Shown one piece after another: positions 33,591 to 43,153 of a stretch of 64,000 nucleotides of DNA. A program made the translations under genes and the position numbers. Below the pieces are notes generated by a model. That model made no database searches, was not told where the DNA came from, and saw only the letters and a program-made list of their open reading frames with translations. Every line of letters starts with the position of its first letter. Positions within the stretch are counted from its first letter, which is position 1. The stretch lies in contig NZ_CP040442.1 in NCBI RefSeq assembly GCF_015191005.1, positions 62,001-126,000 on the forward strand. The letters run 5' to 3'. This DNA is from Kaistella flava (ex Peng et al. 2021). GTDB lineage: Bacteria > Bacteroidota > Bacteroidia > Flavobacteriales > Weeksellaceae.

Positions 33591-34130
33591 ATGCTTAAAG
33601 TAGAAGAATTAACCTATAATTATATTTCTCAATTTTGTGATTTTGAGAAGGATTTGGTGTTGACGAATCACTTTCATTCTGATTGGGAAGCAGATATTTT
33701 AATTATTAATGAAGAAGGTTTCAGTCATGAACTGGAAATTAAATTATCAAAAGCCGACTTTAAAAATGATTTTAAAAAGAAATATCAAAATCAGAAAACC
33801 AAAGAGAAATTTCTAAAACACGATAAAATTTCCTGTGGCGATTATCCGTGTAATCAGTTTAGTTTTCTCCTACCACAAGGAATGGTTGAAGCTGAAGATA
33901 TTCCTGAACATTGCGGAATCATTGAGTTTTACCATAATCCAGATTCCTGGAAAACGACCTTTGATGAAATTAGAAAACCTAAAAGAGTTCACGAAGAAAA
34001 ATTCTGGAAATTATTTGATAAAGATTTAATGCTGAAAATAATGGCGCGAAATCTCTACTTTAAAAAACTGGAAGTGAAAGGGAAATTTGAAGAGTTAATT
34101 CTGCCCCCGAAATTTCTACAGAAAAAATAA
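33591..34130 (+). CDS. Putative PD-(D/E)xK-like nuclease-fold protein
   Basis: 179 residues, no recognised family name. The segment 'SDWEADILIINEEGFSHELE' (30-49) followed by 'IKLSKADF' gives Asp35, 13 residues, then Glu49-Ile-Lys51. That is the D-x(n)-E-x-K active-site pattern of restriction-endonuclease-like folds, with strand-turn-strand spacing that fits. 'GDYPCNQFSFLLPQGMVEAE' later resembles the second core strand plus helix of such folds. The N-terminal 'FEKDLVLTNHFHSD' supports binding of a nucleic-acid-like substrate only weakly. It is 12 bp downstream of the LuxE-like gene and probably co-transcribed. Activity is inference. Confidence 0.55.
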   Translation: MLKVEELTYNYISQFCDFEKDLVLTNHFHSDWEADILIINEEGFSHELEIKLSKADFKNDFKKKYQNQKTKEKFLKHDKISCGDYPCNQFSFLLPQGMVEAEDIPEHCGIIEFYHNPDSWKTTFDEIRKPKRVHEEKFWKLFDKDLMLKIMARNLYFKKLEVKGKFEELILPPKFLQKK

Positions 34131-34153
34131 ACCGCCCAATTTGGAGCGGTTTT
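34129..34153. terminator. Terminator between the nuclease-fold gene and aquaporin
   Basis: AAACCGC-CC / GG-A-GCGGTTT stem with loop AATTT, overlapping the stop codon, followed by T. The two genes are convergent. Confidence 0.7.
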
Positions 34154-34173
34154 ATCATGATATACTTTTGTTT

Positions 34174-34893
34174 TTAGGTAACTTCTACTTCGTTTTTTTG
34201 AAGCAGATATCTATAAATTAAACCTCCAGTCATTCCTCCCAGAATTGGAGCTACCCAAAACAGCCAAAGTTGATGAATGGCAAGCCCACCAACGAAAATA
34301 GCCTGTGAAGTTGCTCTCGCTGGATTTACAGAAGTATTGGTAATCGGGATACAGATGAGGTGAATTATGGTCAGCGTTAATCCAATTGCGATTCCTGCAA
34401 ATTTTCCGTTCGCGTATTTATCGGTTGCTCCCATAATGACAAATACGAAAAATGCGGTCAATATAAATTCAGCTAAAAATGCCGCTCCTAAACTAAAAGC
34501 ACGTCCGTTATAAACGGCTTCGTCATAGAAGTTAGAGGCAAAAGCTCCAGCTCCTTCTCTGGAAAAAGCACCTGCGCCATTCAGAATAAAATAAAGGCAA
34601 GTTGCTGCGCCCAGTGCACCGAGACATTGAACAATTACATAAGGAATTAAATCTTTTGCGGGAAATCTGCCGCCTGCCATTAGTCCAAAGGAAACTGCGG
34701 GATTAAAGTGTCCGCCGGAAATATGTCCGACTGCATAAACCATGGTTAAAACAGTTAGTCCGAAAGCCAAGGCGACTCCGAGTAATCCGATTCCTACATT
34801 GGGAACTCCGGCTGAGAATACTGCGGCTCCACAACCACCGAATACCAGCCAAAACGTGCCGAAAAATTCGGCTGCTAATTTTCTTGTCATCAT
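34174..34893 (-). CDS. aqpZ: Aquaporin Z-type water channel
   Basis: 239 residues with six membrane spans and the two NPA boxes 'HFNPAVS' (Asn64) and 'SVNPARA' (Asn190). Selectivity-filter residues equivalent to those of E. coli AqpZ are present: Phe44 ('LAFGLTV'), His178 ('TIIHLIC') and Arg193 after the second NPA. This predicts a water-selective channel rather than a glycerol facilitator. It lies in the inner membrane. A -7 box lies 20 bp upstream; it is monocistronic with a convergent terminator. Confidence 0.95.
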   Translation of the reverse strand: MMTRKLAAEFFGTFWLVFGGCGAAVFSAGVPNVGIGLLGVALAFGLTVLTMVYAVGHISGGHFNPAVSFGLMAGGRFPAKDLIPYVIVQCLGALGAATCLYFILNGAGAFSREGAGAFASNFYDEAVYNGRAFSLGAAFLAEFILTAFFVFVIMGATDKYANGKFAGIAIGLTLTIIHLICIPITNTSVNPARATSQAIFVGGLAIHQLWLFWVAPILGGMTGGLIYRYLLQKNEVEVT

Positions 34894-34912
34894 TTTTGTG
34901 TTTTATGTTACT

Positions 34913-34920
34913 CAAATTTA
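34913..34920 (-). promoter_or_regulatory. Promoter of aqpZ
   Basis: TAAATTTG on the minus strand (TAnnTTTG), 19 bp before the ATG at 34893. Confidence 0.6.
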
Positions 34921-35029
34921 TGCATTTTTCGGAACAGATATTGAAATATTCGTAAATAAATTAGCTTAGTTATTAGTAATTTAACAATCAATTTTTCAAA
35001 ATCGTTATCTTTACATAAAATATCAGCAG

Positions 35030-35764
35030 ATGAACTTCAGTAAATTCAAAATCGTGCTTTGGTCTTTAGGGATTTTAATGGTGGTTTTCCTTGGCTTCTT
35101 TATTTATCAAATGACGAAGAGTCAGAATATCAATTCGATGATGATTGTTTTGATGCTCATCTTAGGACTTATTCTGGGTGGAGTGATTGCTTTCTTAGCT
35201 TCCAGTAAGTTAGGTTCTTCACCGGTTGTCATTACTGAAAGTTCACATACGATTGCTGAAAGCATGCGTAAGGTTTTTAAAGTTGTTTCTGCAGAAGGTC
35301 ATTTCAATGAAATTTATAATTACGAAGAGACGACCAAAATTTTTAATTTTATTCCATCAAAAAAGAAAGCTTTAGTCATTGTTCAAGCCAAAGTTTTGGT
35401 CGGTTATGACTTCGAAAAATTTAAGTGGGAAATCGATGAAGTTAATAAAACAGTTAAGCTTATCAATTTTCCAGCTCCGCAAATTCTGTCGACGGAAACT
35501 GATTATAAATATTACAATATCGAGGAGCAGTTTTTTAATCTTTTTAGCAAAGATGATTTAGCTAAAATTCAACAAAACGGAAAACAGCAAGTTATCGAAG
35601 CGGCGAAGAAATCACATCTTCCAGAAGTGGCGGCAGAGCAGATGCGAACTTTACTCACAGAGCTTTTAGCGGGAAAAAACTTCTTCCTGGAAAATGCTTC
35701 TGTTATCTCGGAAAGCAAAAATAGGATCGATTATCAATCTCCTTTAATTAAAGATCATTCTTAA
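35030..35764 (+). CDS. DUF4230 membrane-anchored protein
   Basis: 244 residues. Two hydrophobic segments (about 8-27 and 37-58) anchor the N-terminus. The rest matches the DUF4230 pattern: 'FKVVSAEGHFNEIYNYEETT' (about 83-102), 'KKALVIVQAKVLVGYDFEKF' (about 111-130) and a helical C-terminus with 'AAEQMRTLLTELL'. The soluble part is probably outside the membrane or at its inner face. Function is unknown; the family is widespread and often lies near envelope genes. A TATCTTTA box (near 35003-35010) resembles the -7 element. Confidence 0.75.
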   Translation: MNFSKFKIVLWSLGILMVVFLGFFIYQMTKSQNINSMMIVLMLILGLILGGVIAFLASSKLGSSPVVITESSHTIAESMRKVFKVVSAEGHFNEIYNYEETTKIFNFIPSKKKALVIVQAKVLVGYDFEKFKWEIDEVNKTVKLINFPAPQILSTETDYKYYNIEEQFFNLFSKDDLAKIQQNGKQQVIEAAKKSHLPEVAAEQMRTLLTELLAGKNFFLENASVISESKNRIDYQSPLIKDHS

Positions 35765-35881
35765 ATAATCTGAATTTTTCAAAAGTATTTAAGGTTCAAT
35801 TTTCATTATTAATGAAAGTTTAAATATTCAGTGCTTCATCCTTAAGTTTTAGTATTTTTACATTCTTAAAATAATTGAATC

Positions 35882-38749
35882 ATGAAATATTTTTACACGC
35901 TATTTTTAGCCTTAATGCTTCCGATTTTTGGGGTTGCACAGCAGGTTATTACGTATTCTGTAAATCCGGCTACTTTTGAAGAAACTGAGGCGATTACCGT
36001 AACCTTTACTGTTAATGAGAATAGTTTTGGAGTGGCAAGTTCGCACGCACTTTATCTTTGGGCATGGTCTTTTGACTCTAATAATGTTAATGCAGACAGT
36101 CCAACAAACGGAACCTGGACAGCTTCTAATGCAGCGAATAAATTGACATATGTATCAAGTTCTGCAGGAGTGGGAACTTATACTTTTTCCATGAACACTG
36201 TAAAATCTTTTTATGGGAACAGAGCCAATGCACTTTCTAAAATAGGATTTCTGGTAAAAACGGTTAACGGCGGAATTCAGTCTCAGGATATTTTATTGAA
36301 CGTTGGCAAATTTCAGTTTAATTTAACCAATCCAATCCAAGGAAGTACGAATGTAGTTACTTCTGGGACGATTCTAAATATTAAAGGAACATCAACTTTA
36401 ACTGCGAATTATGTGGTTAAAGCAAATGGGACTTCAGTTTACACAAGTGCTTCTGCATCTACAACATTAAATTTCCCTTATACCGTAACTCAAGATGCGA
36501 CAATGGAAGTTATTGCAACAGATGCAGCTTCTGGAACAGTGGTGAGCAAATCATTTACGGTTGCACTTTCAATTCCGGTACAAACTGCTGCGATTCCTTC
36601 TTATATGAGACAAGGTATTTCTTACGATCCTGCTGATCCAACCAAAGTTGGTTTGGCGATTTATGCTCCTTTTAAAGCGTACGTTCATGTCATCGGAAGT
36701 TTTAATAACTGGGCAGTTAGCGCTAATTATTTAATGAAAAAAGACACTGCGAATCCCGACCTATATTGGTTAGAAGTTACAGGTCTTACTCCGCAGCAAA
36801 CCTATACTTTTCAATATAGAACGGCAGACGGAATTAAAGTAGCTGATCCTTATTCGCCCTTAGTTTTATCACCAGATGATGATCCATGGATTAACCAATA
36901 TGCCAATGTTTACCCAAATCTTCCGGCTTATCCTGCGGGACAAAGTTTTGATGTATCTGTCATTCAAACTTCAAAACCAACTTATAACTGGACGATTACT
37001 AATTTTAATAAACCTGCAAAAGAAAACTTAATCGTTTATGAATTGTTGGTGAGAGACTTTACCACTCAGAAAACTTGGCAATCTCTTATCGATAAAATGT
37101 CTTATTTAAAATCTTTGAATATCAATGCGATAGAATTAATGCCAGTGATGGAATTTGATGGAAATAATTCTTGGGGTTATAATACTGGATTTCATTATGC
37201 TTTAGATAAAGCGTACGGAACTCCAGAGAAATTTAAAGAGTTTATTGATCTTTGCCACCAAAATGGAATTGCCGTAATTCTTGATGTTGCCTTAAACCAC
37301 GCTACCGGAAGAAGTCCAATCGAAAGAATGTGGATGATCGATCCAGATGGAGATGGTTACGGTGATCCTGCGGCGAATAACCCCTATTTTAATCAAGTTG
37401 CAAAACATTCTTATAGTGTATTTAATGACTTTAACCACTCTACTTCTGCGACGAAATATTATGTAAACAGAGTTTTGGAGCAATGGATTAAAGAATATAA
37501 AGTGGATGGTTTCCGTTGGGATTTAACCAAAGGATTTACACAGAATTGTACAGCAGGAGACGATGCGTGTACCAATGCTTATCAACAAGATCGTGTTAAT
37601 ATTCTGAAAGGTTATGCCGATAATCAATGGAGTTATGATCCGACTTCTTACATTATTTTCGAACATTTAGGAACTGATTCTGAAGAAGCGCAATGGGCAA
37701 ATTATAAAGTTGCCGAAGGAAAAGGCGTGATGATGTGGGATAAGGAAACAACTCCTTACAACGAAAATACAATGGGATTTGCTCCAAGCAGTAATTTTAA
37801 CAGAGTGAATTATCAAGCGCATGGCTTTGCTCAAAGAAGAGCAATGAGTTATGGTGAAAGTCATGATGAGGAAAGATTGATGTACAAAAACATTACTTTT
37901 GGTGGATCTGCAGGTAGTTATAATGTTAGAGATTTAGCAACTTCACTCCAAAGACAAAAAGCTTATGGCGCAGTTTTCTTAACAGTTCCTGGGCCGAAAA
38001 TGATTTGGCAGTTTGCAGAATTAGGTTTTGATAAAAGTATTTATACTTGTGAGAATGGAACTGTAAATACGGAAACTGATGCGACTCCAGGAGATTGTAA
38101 ATTAGATCCGAAACCGTCAGCGTTTGGATTGGCTTACGATGTAGATGCTGCCAGAAAATCGGTTTATGATACTTGGGCAAAAATTCTGGCGTTGAGATTA
38201 TCGAATGACGTTTTCAATACGACAACGTTCACCGTCGAGTCTGGAAACTTAATGCCGAGAATTTTTATCAATAATGCGACAAGTTCAAGTGCTTTAAAGA
38301 ATGTTGTTGTTTTGGCCAACTTTACTTTGGCTTCTCAAAACATTGTTCCAGACTTTCCTTACACTGGAAATTGGGTGAATTTGATGGATAACAGTTCGCT
38401 TTCAGTAACGAGTACTATTACGCCGATTACGATTGAACCGGGAGGTTTCAGAATTTTCGGAAATGCGGCGGCCTTAGGAACTGATGAAGTTGTTGGGAAT
38501 AAAAGTTCAGTTTCTTTGAGATTGACTCAAAATCCGGTAACCAATGGAAATGCAACTGTTCGTTATACCAATGCGAAAAACGGAACCATTGCGATTTATG
38601 ATCTTGCAGGAATTTTGGTTAAAACTGTAAAAGCTTCTAAAGATAATGGTGATGACACGATTTCTACCAACGGATTAAAATCTGGGATTTATTTAATTCA
38701 ATTAAAATCTGATAAAGGAGTTGCAGTAACAAAAATGATTGTGAAATAA
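35882..38749 (+). CDS. Secreted GH13 alpha-amylase with T9SS sorting domain
   Basis: 955 residues. A signal peptide (about 1-19) leads to beta-sandwich early-set domains (about 25-235), then a CBM48/E-set domain ('LAIYAPFKAYVHVIGSFNNW', about 257-276), a GH13 barrel and a C-terminal type A T9SS sorting domain (about 880-955, 'SVSLRLTQNPVTNGNATVRY', ending 'GVAVTKMIVK'). Catalytic residues: nucleophile Asp547 in 'GFRWDLTKG', acid/base Glu594 in 'IIFEHLG', and Asp662 in 'SHDEE', with 'DVALNHA' as region I. It cleaves alpha-glucans outside the cell after T9SS export through the outer membrane. It is monocistronic, with a strong terminator. Confidence 0.93.
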   Translation: MKYFYTLFLALMLPIFGVAQQVITYSVNPATFEETEAITVTFTVNENSFGVASSHALYLWAWSFDSNNVNADSPTNGTWTASNAANKLTYVSSSAGVGTYTFSMNTVKSFYGNRANALSKIGFLVKTVNGGIQSQDILLNVGKFQFNLTNPIQGSTNVVTSGTILNIKGTSTLTANYVVKANGTSVYTSASASTTLNFPYTVTQDATMEVIATDAASGTVVSKSFTVALSIPVQTAAIPSYMRQGISYDPADPTKVGLAIYAPFKAYVHVIGSFNNWAVSANYLMKKDTANPDLYWLEVTGLTPQQTYTFQYRTADGIKVADPYSPLVLSPDDDPWINQYANVYPNLPAYPAGQSFDVSVIQTSKPTYNWTITNFNKPAKENLIVYELLVRDFTTQKTWQSLIDKMSYLKSLNINAIELMPVMEFDGNNSWGYNTGFHYALDKAYGTPEKFKEFIDLCHQNGIAVILDVALNHATGRSPIERMWMIDPDGDGYGDPAANNPYFNQVAKHSYSVFNDFNHSTSATKYYVNRVLEQWIKEYKVDGFRWDLTKGFTQNCTAGDDACTNAYQQDRVNILKGYADNQWSYDPTSYIIFEHLGTDSEEAQWANYKVAEGKGVMMWDKETTPYNENTMGFAPSSNFNRVNYQAHGFAQRRAMSYGESHDEERLMYKNITFGGSAGSYNVRDLATSLQRQKAYGAVFLTVPGPKMIWQFAELGFDKSIYTCENGTVNTETDATPGDCKLDPKPSAFGLAYDVDAARKSVYDTWAKILALRLSNDVFNTTTFTVESGNLMPRIFINNATSSSALKNVVVLANFTLASQNIVPDFPYTGNWVNLMDNSSLSVTSTITPITIEPGGFRIFGNAAALGTDEVVGNKSSVSLRLTQNPVTNGNATVRYTNAKNGTIAIYDLAGILVKTVKASKDNGDDTISTNGLKSGIYLIQLKSDKGVAVTKMIVK

Positions 38750-38771
38750 TTTCCTTTGAAATATATTGAAG

Positions 38772-38804
38772 AACGGTTCGCTGAAAAAGCGAACCGTTTT
38801 TTTG
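38772..38804. terminator. Terminator of the amylase gene
   Basis: AACGGTTCGCT / AGCGAACCGTT stem with a short A-rich loop, followed by T7. The next gene is convergent. Confidence 0.9.
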
Positions 38805-38926
38805 TTAAACTAGTTTAGATTTTGAACTGGATTTAAGCATCAATAGGAACGGGCTTTTACCTGTTTATAGAGTGATAGAATTCATCTTGCTTTAGTCAAA
38901 ACCTATAAGATTAATTATTGTATTTA

Positions 38927-40126
38927 TTAATAATGAAAATCGTTCGGCGTATGTTTAATATAATCTACCAAAACTTTCCGCTGTTGTTCATCTCCCATTT
39001 CTACCAACTTTTGATATTTGGTAGAATTGCGTAAATAGATTTTTTGAAAGATTTTATTTCCTCTCAAAACGATGTTTGGGAAAACTAAAAATGCTTTTGC
39101 AGGTTTTGGAATTTGAAGTCTTTCATTAATTTCTTCATCCAATAAAAACCAATTCATACTTTGATGAAGATTTTTCAATATTTTTCTTTGAAAGGAATGT
39201 TTATAAATGGTGTTTTCTAAATTCTCTTTGAGTAATGCTTTTGCTAATTGAACTGAATCATCATCGCCTTTGTCCTGAATTGTGGTCCACCAATAAAACT
39301 GTTCAACAGCTTGCTGCCGATTATCGGGCAAGTAGTCAAATGGAATTCCTAAGAGATAACCGATGTATTTCCAAAGATGAAATAATCCTTCTTCTTCCTC
39401 ATCGGAAATAATGATTCCCAATTTTTTTAAACCTTGCATAAACACCAATGAAAATCCAGTGTACGTTGCAATCATATCCCAGGAATTAATCGGTTCGCCC
39501 CAATTCTCATAATCCCAGTTTTCTGTTTTTTCTGTAATTTTTAAACGGGCATAAGAATGCATCAACCTTGTTCTCACAATTAACTGATACGCTTCTGAAT
39601 TTTGTTTTAAAGCGTTTTCCCGCGTGACATTAACCCAGAATTCCAAAGTGTCTTTTAAACGTTTTACAGCGCCTTTTTTTAAAGCTTCGGTGAAGATTAA
39701 AGGTTTGCTGATGTAAGCGAAATCATAACCGCCCATCAAAGTGAAATCACGAAGAATCATTAAACCGTTGGCTCCAGTTCTCATGCAGAATCTCGCGCCT
39801 TTGTTGGCCAAGTTTTCATCGAACCAATCAGGGATTTCCTGTAATTCAAGAAATAGTTTTTTTACATTTTCAGGTGCATTATCATTTTCGGAAATTGGTT
39901 GTGTTGAATATTTTTGAATTAAAGCACTCGCTTCTTTGTATTTGAGTTTCAGATAAGTTTCCTTCACGACTTCATCTCCCAGTTCATCGACTTGATGATA
40001 GAGTGGAGCGTAGTTTTGAAAAGTTTGAAAGTTGGGAATTATTTCTGCCCAATCGAGTAGTTCTTTTCCGTTTCCTTGTTTCCAGAAGTTTTTGAAGTGA
40101 GTGGTGTTTTGGAATTTTGGTGTCAT
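38927..40126 (-). CDS. MpaB/Lcp-type (DUF2236) oxygenase family protein
   Basis: 399 residues, all helical. Family hallmarks of the MpaB/latex-clearing protein (DUF2236) group: 'IPDWFDENLANKGARFCMRT' (about 138-157), 'LRDFTLMGGYDFAYIS', 'RTRLMHSYARLKI' (about 227-239, the histidine equivalent to the b-type heme ligand) and 'GEPINSWDMIATYTGFSLVF' (about 250-269). Relatives are heme enzymes that cleave rubber or oxidise prenyl side chains, but most bacterial members have no known substrate. No signal peptide is seen, so it is probably cytoplasmic, unlike Lcp. It is monocistronic, preceded by a repeat-rich intergenic region. Confidence 0.8.
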   Translation of the reverse strand: MTPKFQNTTHFKNFWKQGNGKELLDWAEIIPNFQTFQNYAPLYHQVDELGDEVVKETYLKLKYKEASALIQKYSTQPISENDNAPENVKKLFLELQEIPDWFDENLANKGARFCMRTGANGLMILRDFTLMGGYDFAYISKPLIFTEALKKGAVKRLKDTLEFWVNVTRENALKQNSEAYQLIVRTRLMHSYARLKITEKTENWDYENWGEPINSWDMIATYTGFSLVFMQGLKKLGIIISDEEEEGLFHLWKYIGYLLGIPFDYLPDNRQQAVEQFYWWTTIQDKGDDDSVQLAKALLKENLENTIYKHSFQRKILKNLHQSMNWFLLDEEINERLQIPKPAKAFLVFPNIVLRGNKIFQKIYLRNSTKYQKLVEMGDEQQRKVLVDYIKHTPNDFHY

Positions 40127-40190
40127 AGTTTATATGGCTGAAGAGTTTTTTTTCACGCAAAGTCGCAAAGTTTTTTTAATTCATCGTGCT

Positions 40191-40250
40191 GAAATTACGA
40201 GCGCAAACCTGCCTGCCGGCAGGTAGGGGCGCTTCGCTTCGCAAAGTGAA
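40191..40250 (-). repeat. Palindromic dispersed repeat (family B), copy 3
   Basis: Reverse orientation: GAAATTACGAGCGCAAACC then CTGCCTGCCGGCAGGTAGGG, with the same CCTGCCGGCAGG core and flanks as the copies at 28773 and 30464. Confidence 0.75.
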
Positions 40251-40337
40251 AACTTGTTTTATCAATTAAATTAGTTTTTAACTTTATTAAGATACGCATT
40301 TCTTTTATCAATTTTTAAACCAATATTGTTGTTATAA

Positions 40338-40444
40338 CTGTCTTGCAATAGGGATAGGAGTGGAAATCCTTTTTTGTAAAAAAAGATTGCAACGGATAGC
40401 CCGACCCGAGCGGCTGGAAAAGCAAGGCGAGGGGATTGCCCAAA
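40338..40444 (-). repeat. Dispersed GC-rich repeat, family A, copy 3
   Basis: The reverse complement carries 'CCGTTGCAATCTTTTTTT' and 'AAAAAGGATTTCCACTCC', both present in copy 2 at 30268, plus a distinct GC-rich arm with 'CCGCTCGGGTCGGGC'. Confidence 0.65.
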
Positions 40445-40452
40445 TTATCATA

Positions 40453-40483
40453 CAAAAAAACCTCCCGAAAATTCGAGAGGTTC
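40453..40483 (-). terminator. Terminator of gapA
   Basis: Minus-strand stem AACCTCTCGAA / TTCGGGAGGTT (one G-T pair), then T7. Confidence 0.85.
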
Positions 40484-40518
40484 CTATTACTAATTGCTTA
40501 TTAACAATTGCTTATGTT

Positions 40519-41556
<1,038 letters not shown>

Positions 41557-42543
41557 TTAAATTGAGAGAATTTCTGAAATTTTCAGCAGATCCTGATCGA
41601 TTTCATTGTGTTTTTTTACGGCTTCATCTATGGCGGTGTAAACCATTCTGTTGGACTTCATTCCGACCATCATATTGGTTTTGCCATCCATTAATCCAAT
41701 AACGGCACCGTAACCCAATCTGCTCGCCAACACACGGTCTGCACAACTTGGTGATCCACCTCTTTGGATGTGGCCTAAAACGGCAACGCGAATATCATAA
41801 CTCGGGAAACCGGTTTGGGTCGCTTTGGCGATATCATAAATACTGCCCAGTTTTTCACCTTCTGCTACCACGACGATACTTGAAGCTTTTCCAGCTTTTT
41901 CTGCTCTTTCAAAAGTGGCAAAAAGTTCTTCGATACTGTCTTTCTTTTCTGGAATTAAAATACCGATTGCGCCTGTTGCTAAACCACTGTTTAAAGCGAT
42001 AAATCCTGCATCACGACCCATAACTTCCACGAAGAAAATTCTGTTGTGAGAAGTTGCAGTATCTCTGATTTTATCGATAGCTTCCATGGCAGTATTCAAA
42101 GCCGTATCGTAACCAATGGTATTATCGGTACCGAAAATATCATTGTCGATTGTTCCTGGAACACCTATGGTTTTGATTCCAAACTCTTCGTTGAAAACTT
42201 TAGCACCTCTGAAAGTTCCGTCTCCACCGATACAGACCATTCCGTCGATACCATGTTTCTGACAATTTTCAAAAGCTTTTTTTCTTCCTGCCGCTGTTTT
42301 AAATTCTAAGGAACGGGCGGACTTTAAAATCGTACCTCCTTCAGTAATAATGTTTTTCACGGAGCGAGGGCCCATTTTTGTAAAATCATCATTGATTAAA
42401 CCGTTAAAACCTTCTCTTACTCCGTAACATTCTATCTTGTAGTGACTTGCTGTTCTTACAACGGCTCTTAGCGCTGCGTTCATTCCTGGTGCATCTCCAC
42501 CTGAAGTGAGAACCACAATCTTTTTCACTGCACTTTCTTTCAT
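41557..42543 (-). CDS. pfkA: ATP-dependent 6-phosphofructokinase
   Basis: 328 residues from the ATG at 42543 (MKESAVKK). A longer frame starting at 42561 would place its start inside the -7 box. ATP-site 'LTSGGDAPGMNAALRAVV' (about 12-29) and 'CIGGDGTFRGA' (about 101-111), the catalytic base region 'PGTIDNDI' (about 123-130), and the PfkA signature 'RVAVLGHIQRGGSPSCADRV' are present. It phosphorylates fructose-6-phosphate, the committed step of glycolysis. GGDGT with Gly after Asp indicates the ATP-dependent rather than the PPi-dependent type. It is first in the pfkA-gapA unit. Confidence 0.96.
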   Translation of the reverse strand: MKESAVKKIVVLTSGGDAPGMNAALRAVVRTASHYKIECYGVREGFNGLINDDFTKMGPRSVKNIITEGGTILKSARSLEFKTAAGRKKAFENCQKHGIDGMVCIGGDGTFRGAKVFNEEFGIKTIGVPGTIDNDIFGTDNTIGYDTALNTAMEAIDKIRDTATSHNRIFFVEVMGRDAGFIALNSGLATGAIGILIPEKKDSIEELFATFERAEKAGKASSIVVVAEGEKLGSIYDIAKATQTGFPSYDIRVAVLGHIQRGGSPSCADRVLASRLGYGAVIGLMDGKTNMMVGMKSNRMVYTAIDEAVKKHNEIDQDLLKISEILSI

Positions 42544-42560
42544 AGTTAAAAATTTCAGCA

Positions 42561-42568
42561 CAAATTTA
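42561..42568 (-). promoter_or_regulatory. Promoter of pfkA-gapA
   Basis: TAAATTTG on the minus strand, 17 bp before the ATG at 42543. It overlaps the alternative upstream start and so rules that start out. Confidence 0.65.
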
Positions 42569-42695
42569 CAAAATCTCTGTCAATTATGTAAGGCTTTATG
42601 ATATGAGATTTAACCGTTTTTATAATTTTGATTAATATCATTTTTTCATTATTAAAGGTTAAAGTTTATTTTTTTTTCTTTTGTTTTAAAAATCC

Positions 42696-42703
42696 TAAAT
42701 TTG
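42696..42703 (+). promoter_or_regulatory. Promoter of the metal-uptake operon (leaderless arrangement)
   Basis: TAAATTTG is 4 bp before the ATG at 42708 (TTTGCAAAATG), the same spacing and wording as at queD. It implies a leaderless mRNA. Confidence 0.6.
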
Positions 42704-42707
42704 CAAA

Positions 42708-43064
42708 ATGTTGAGAAATAGAAAGAGTCAGAAATTTTTAGCATCGCTGTTTACGGCGGTCTATCTTTTCGTGGCTTTATTTTCTCAAAGTTTCCACGAT
42801 CATGGAAGTGGCGAAGTATTTAAAGATTTTCACTTTACCAAAGCTGAAAAGACTTTTACAAAAACAACTGATGCCGCTCATTACTCAGATTGTCTTTCTT
42901 GCCATATTTTGCATGAAGGAAAATATGTAAGTGTTCAGGATTTTTTCTTTTCAGCAATTTCAATTGAAGATTTTCATTTAGAAATTTTTAGTGCTGAAAG
43001 AACTTTTCGTCCGCTTGCGCTCTTTAATTTCCAGTTACGGGGTCCGCCTTCGTTTTTCATTTAA
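42708..43064 (+). CDS. Small exported His/Cys protein, DUF2946-like
   Basis: 118 residues with an N-terminal hydrophobic signal or anchor (about 10-27). Potential metal ligands are 'FHDHGSGEVF' and 'HYSDCLSCHILHEGK' (a CxxCH group), and the C-terminus ends 'QLRGPPSFFI'. The layout of signal, CxxC near the middle and a terminal RGPP motif recalls DUF2946 proteins, which accompany TonB receptors for metals. It is the first gene of an apparent operon with a ZnuD-like receptor (43154) and a lipoprotein (45551). Metal binding is inference; covalent heme at CxxCH is possible but not supported by context. Confidence 0.6.
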   Translation: MLRNRKSQKFLASLFTAVYLFVALFSQSFHDHGSGEVFKDFHFTKAEKTFTKTTDAAHYSDCLSCHILHEGKYVSVQDFFFSAISIEDFHLEIFSAERTFRPLALFNFQLRGPPSFFI

Positions 43065-43153
43065 ACCAGCTTTATTTTTCGAAATGAATAATAAATAATT
43101 GATTTTCAGTTTTTTATTTATTCGTGTTTTTTTTATTCTTAAACTTAATTTAA

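Larger units (their letters stand above)
40127..40518. other. Gene-free stretch with two repeat families and the gapA terminator
   Basis: It contains a 'CACGCAAAGTCGCAAAG' segment (40154), a family B repeat (40191-40250) and a family A repeat (40338-40444, reverse). The gapA terminator (40453-40483) follows, then an ATTGCTTATTAACAATTGCTTAT duplicate near 40492 (written here as its two ATTGCTTA units). No gene is credible. Confidence 0.6.

Noticed and set aside
42544..42561. Longer start for pfkA at 42561
   Set aside because: The proposed start lies within the TAAATTTG promoter box, so it would not be transcribed; ATG 42543 fits.
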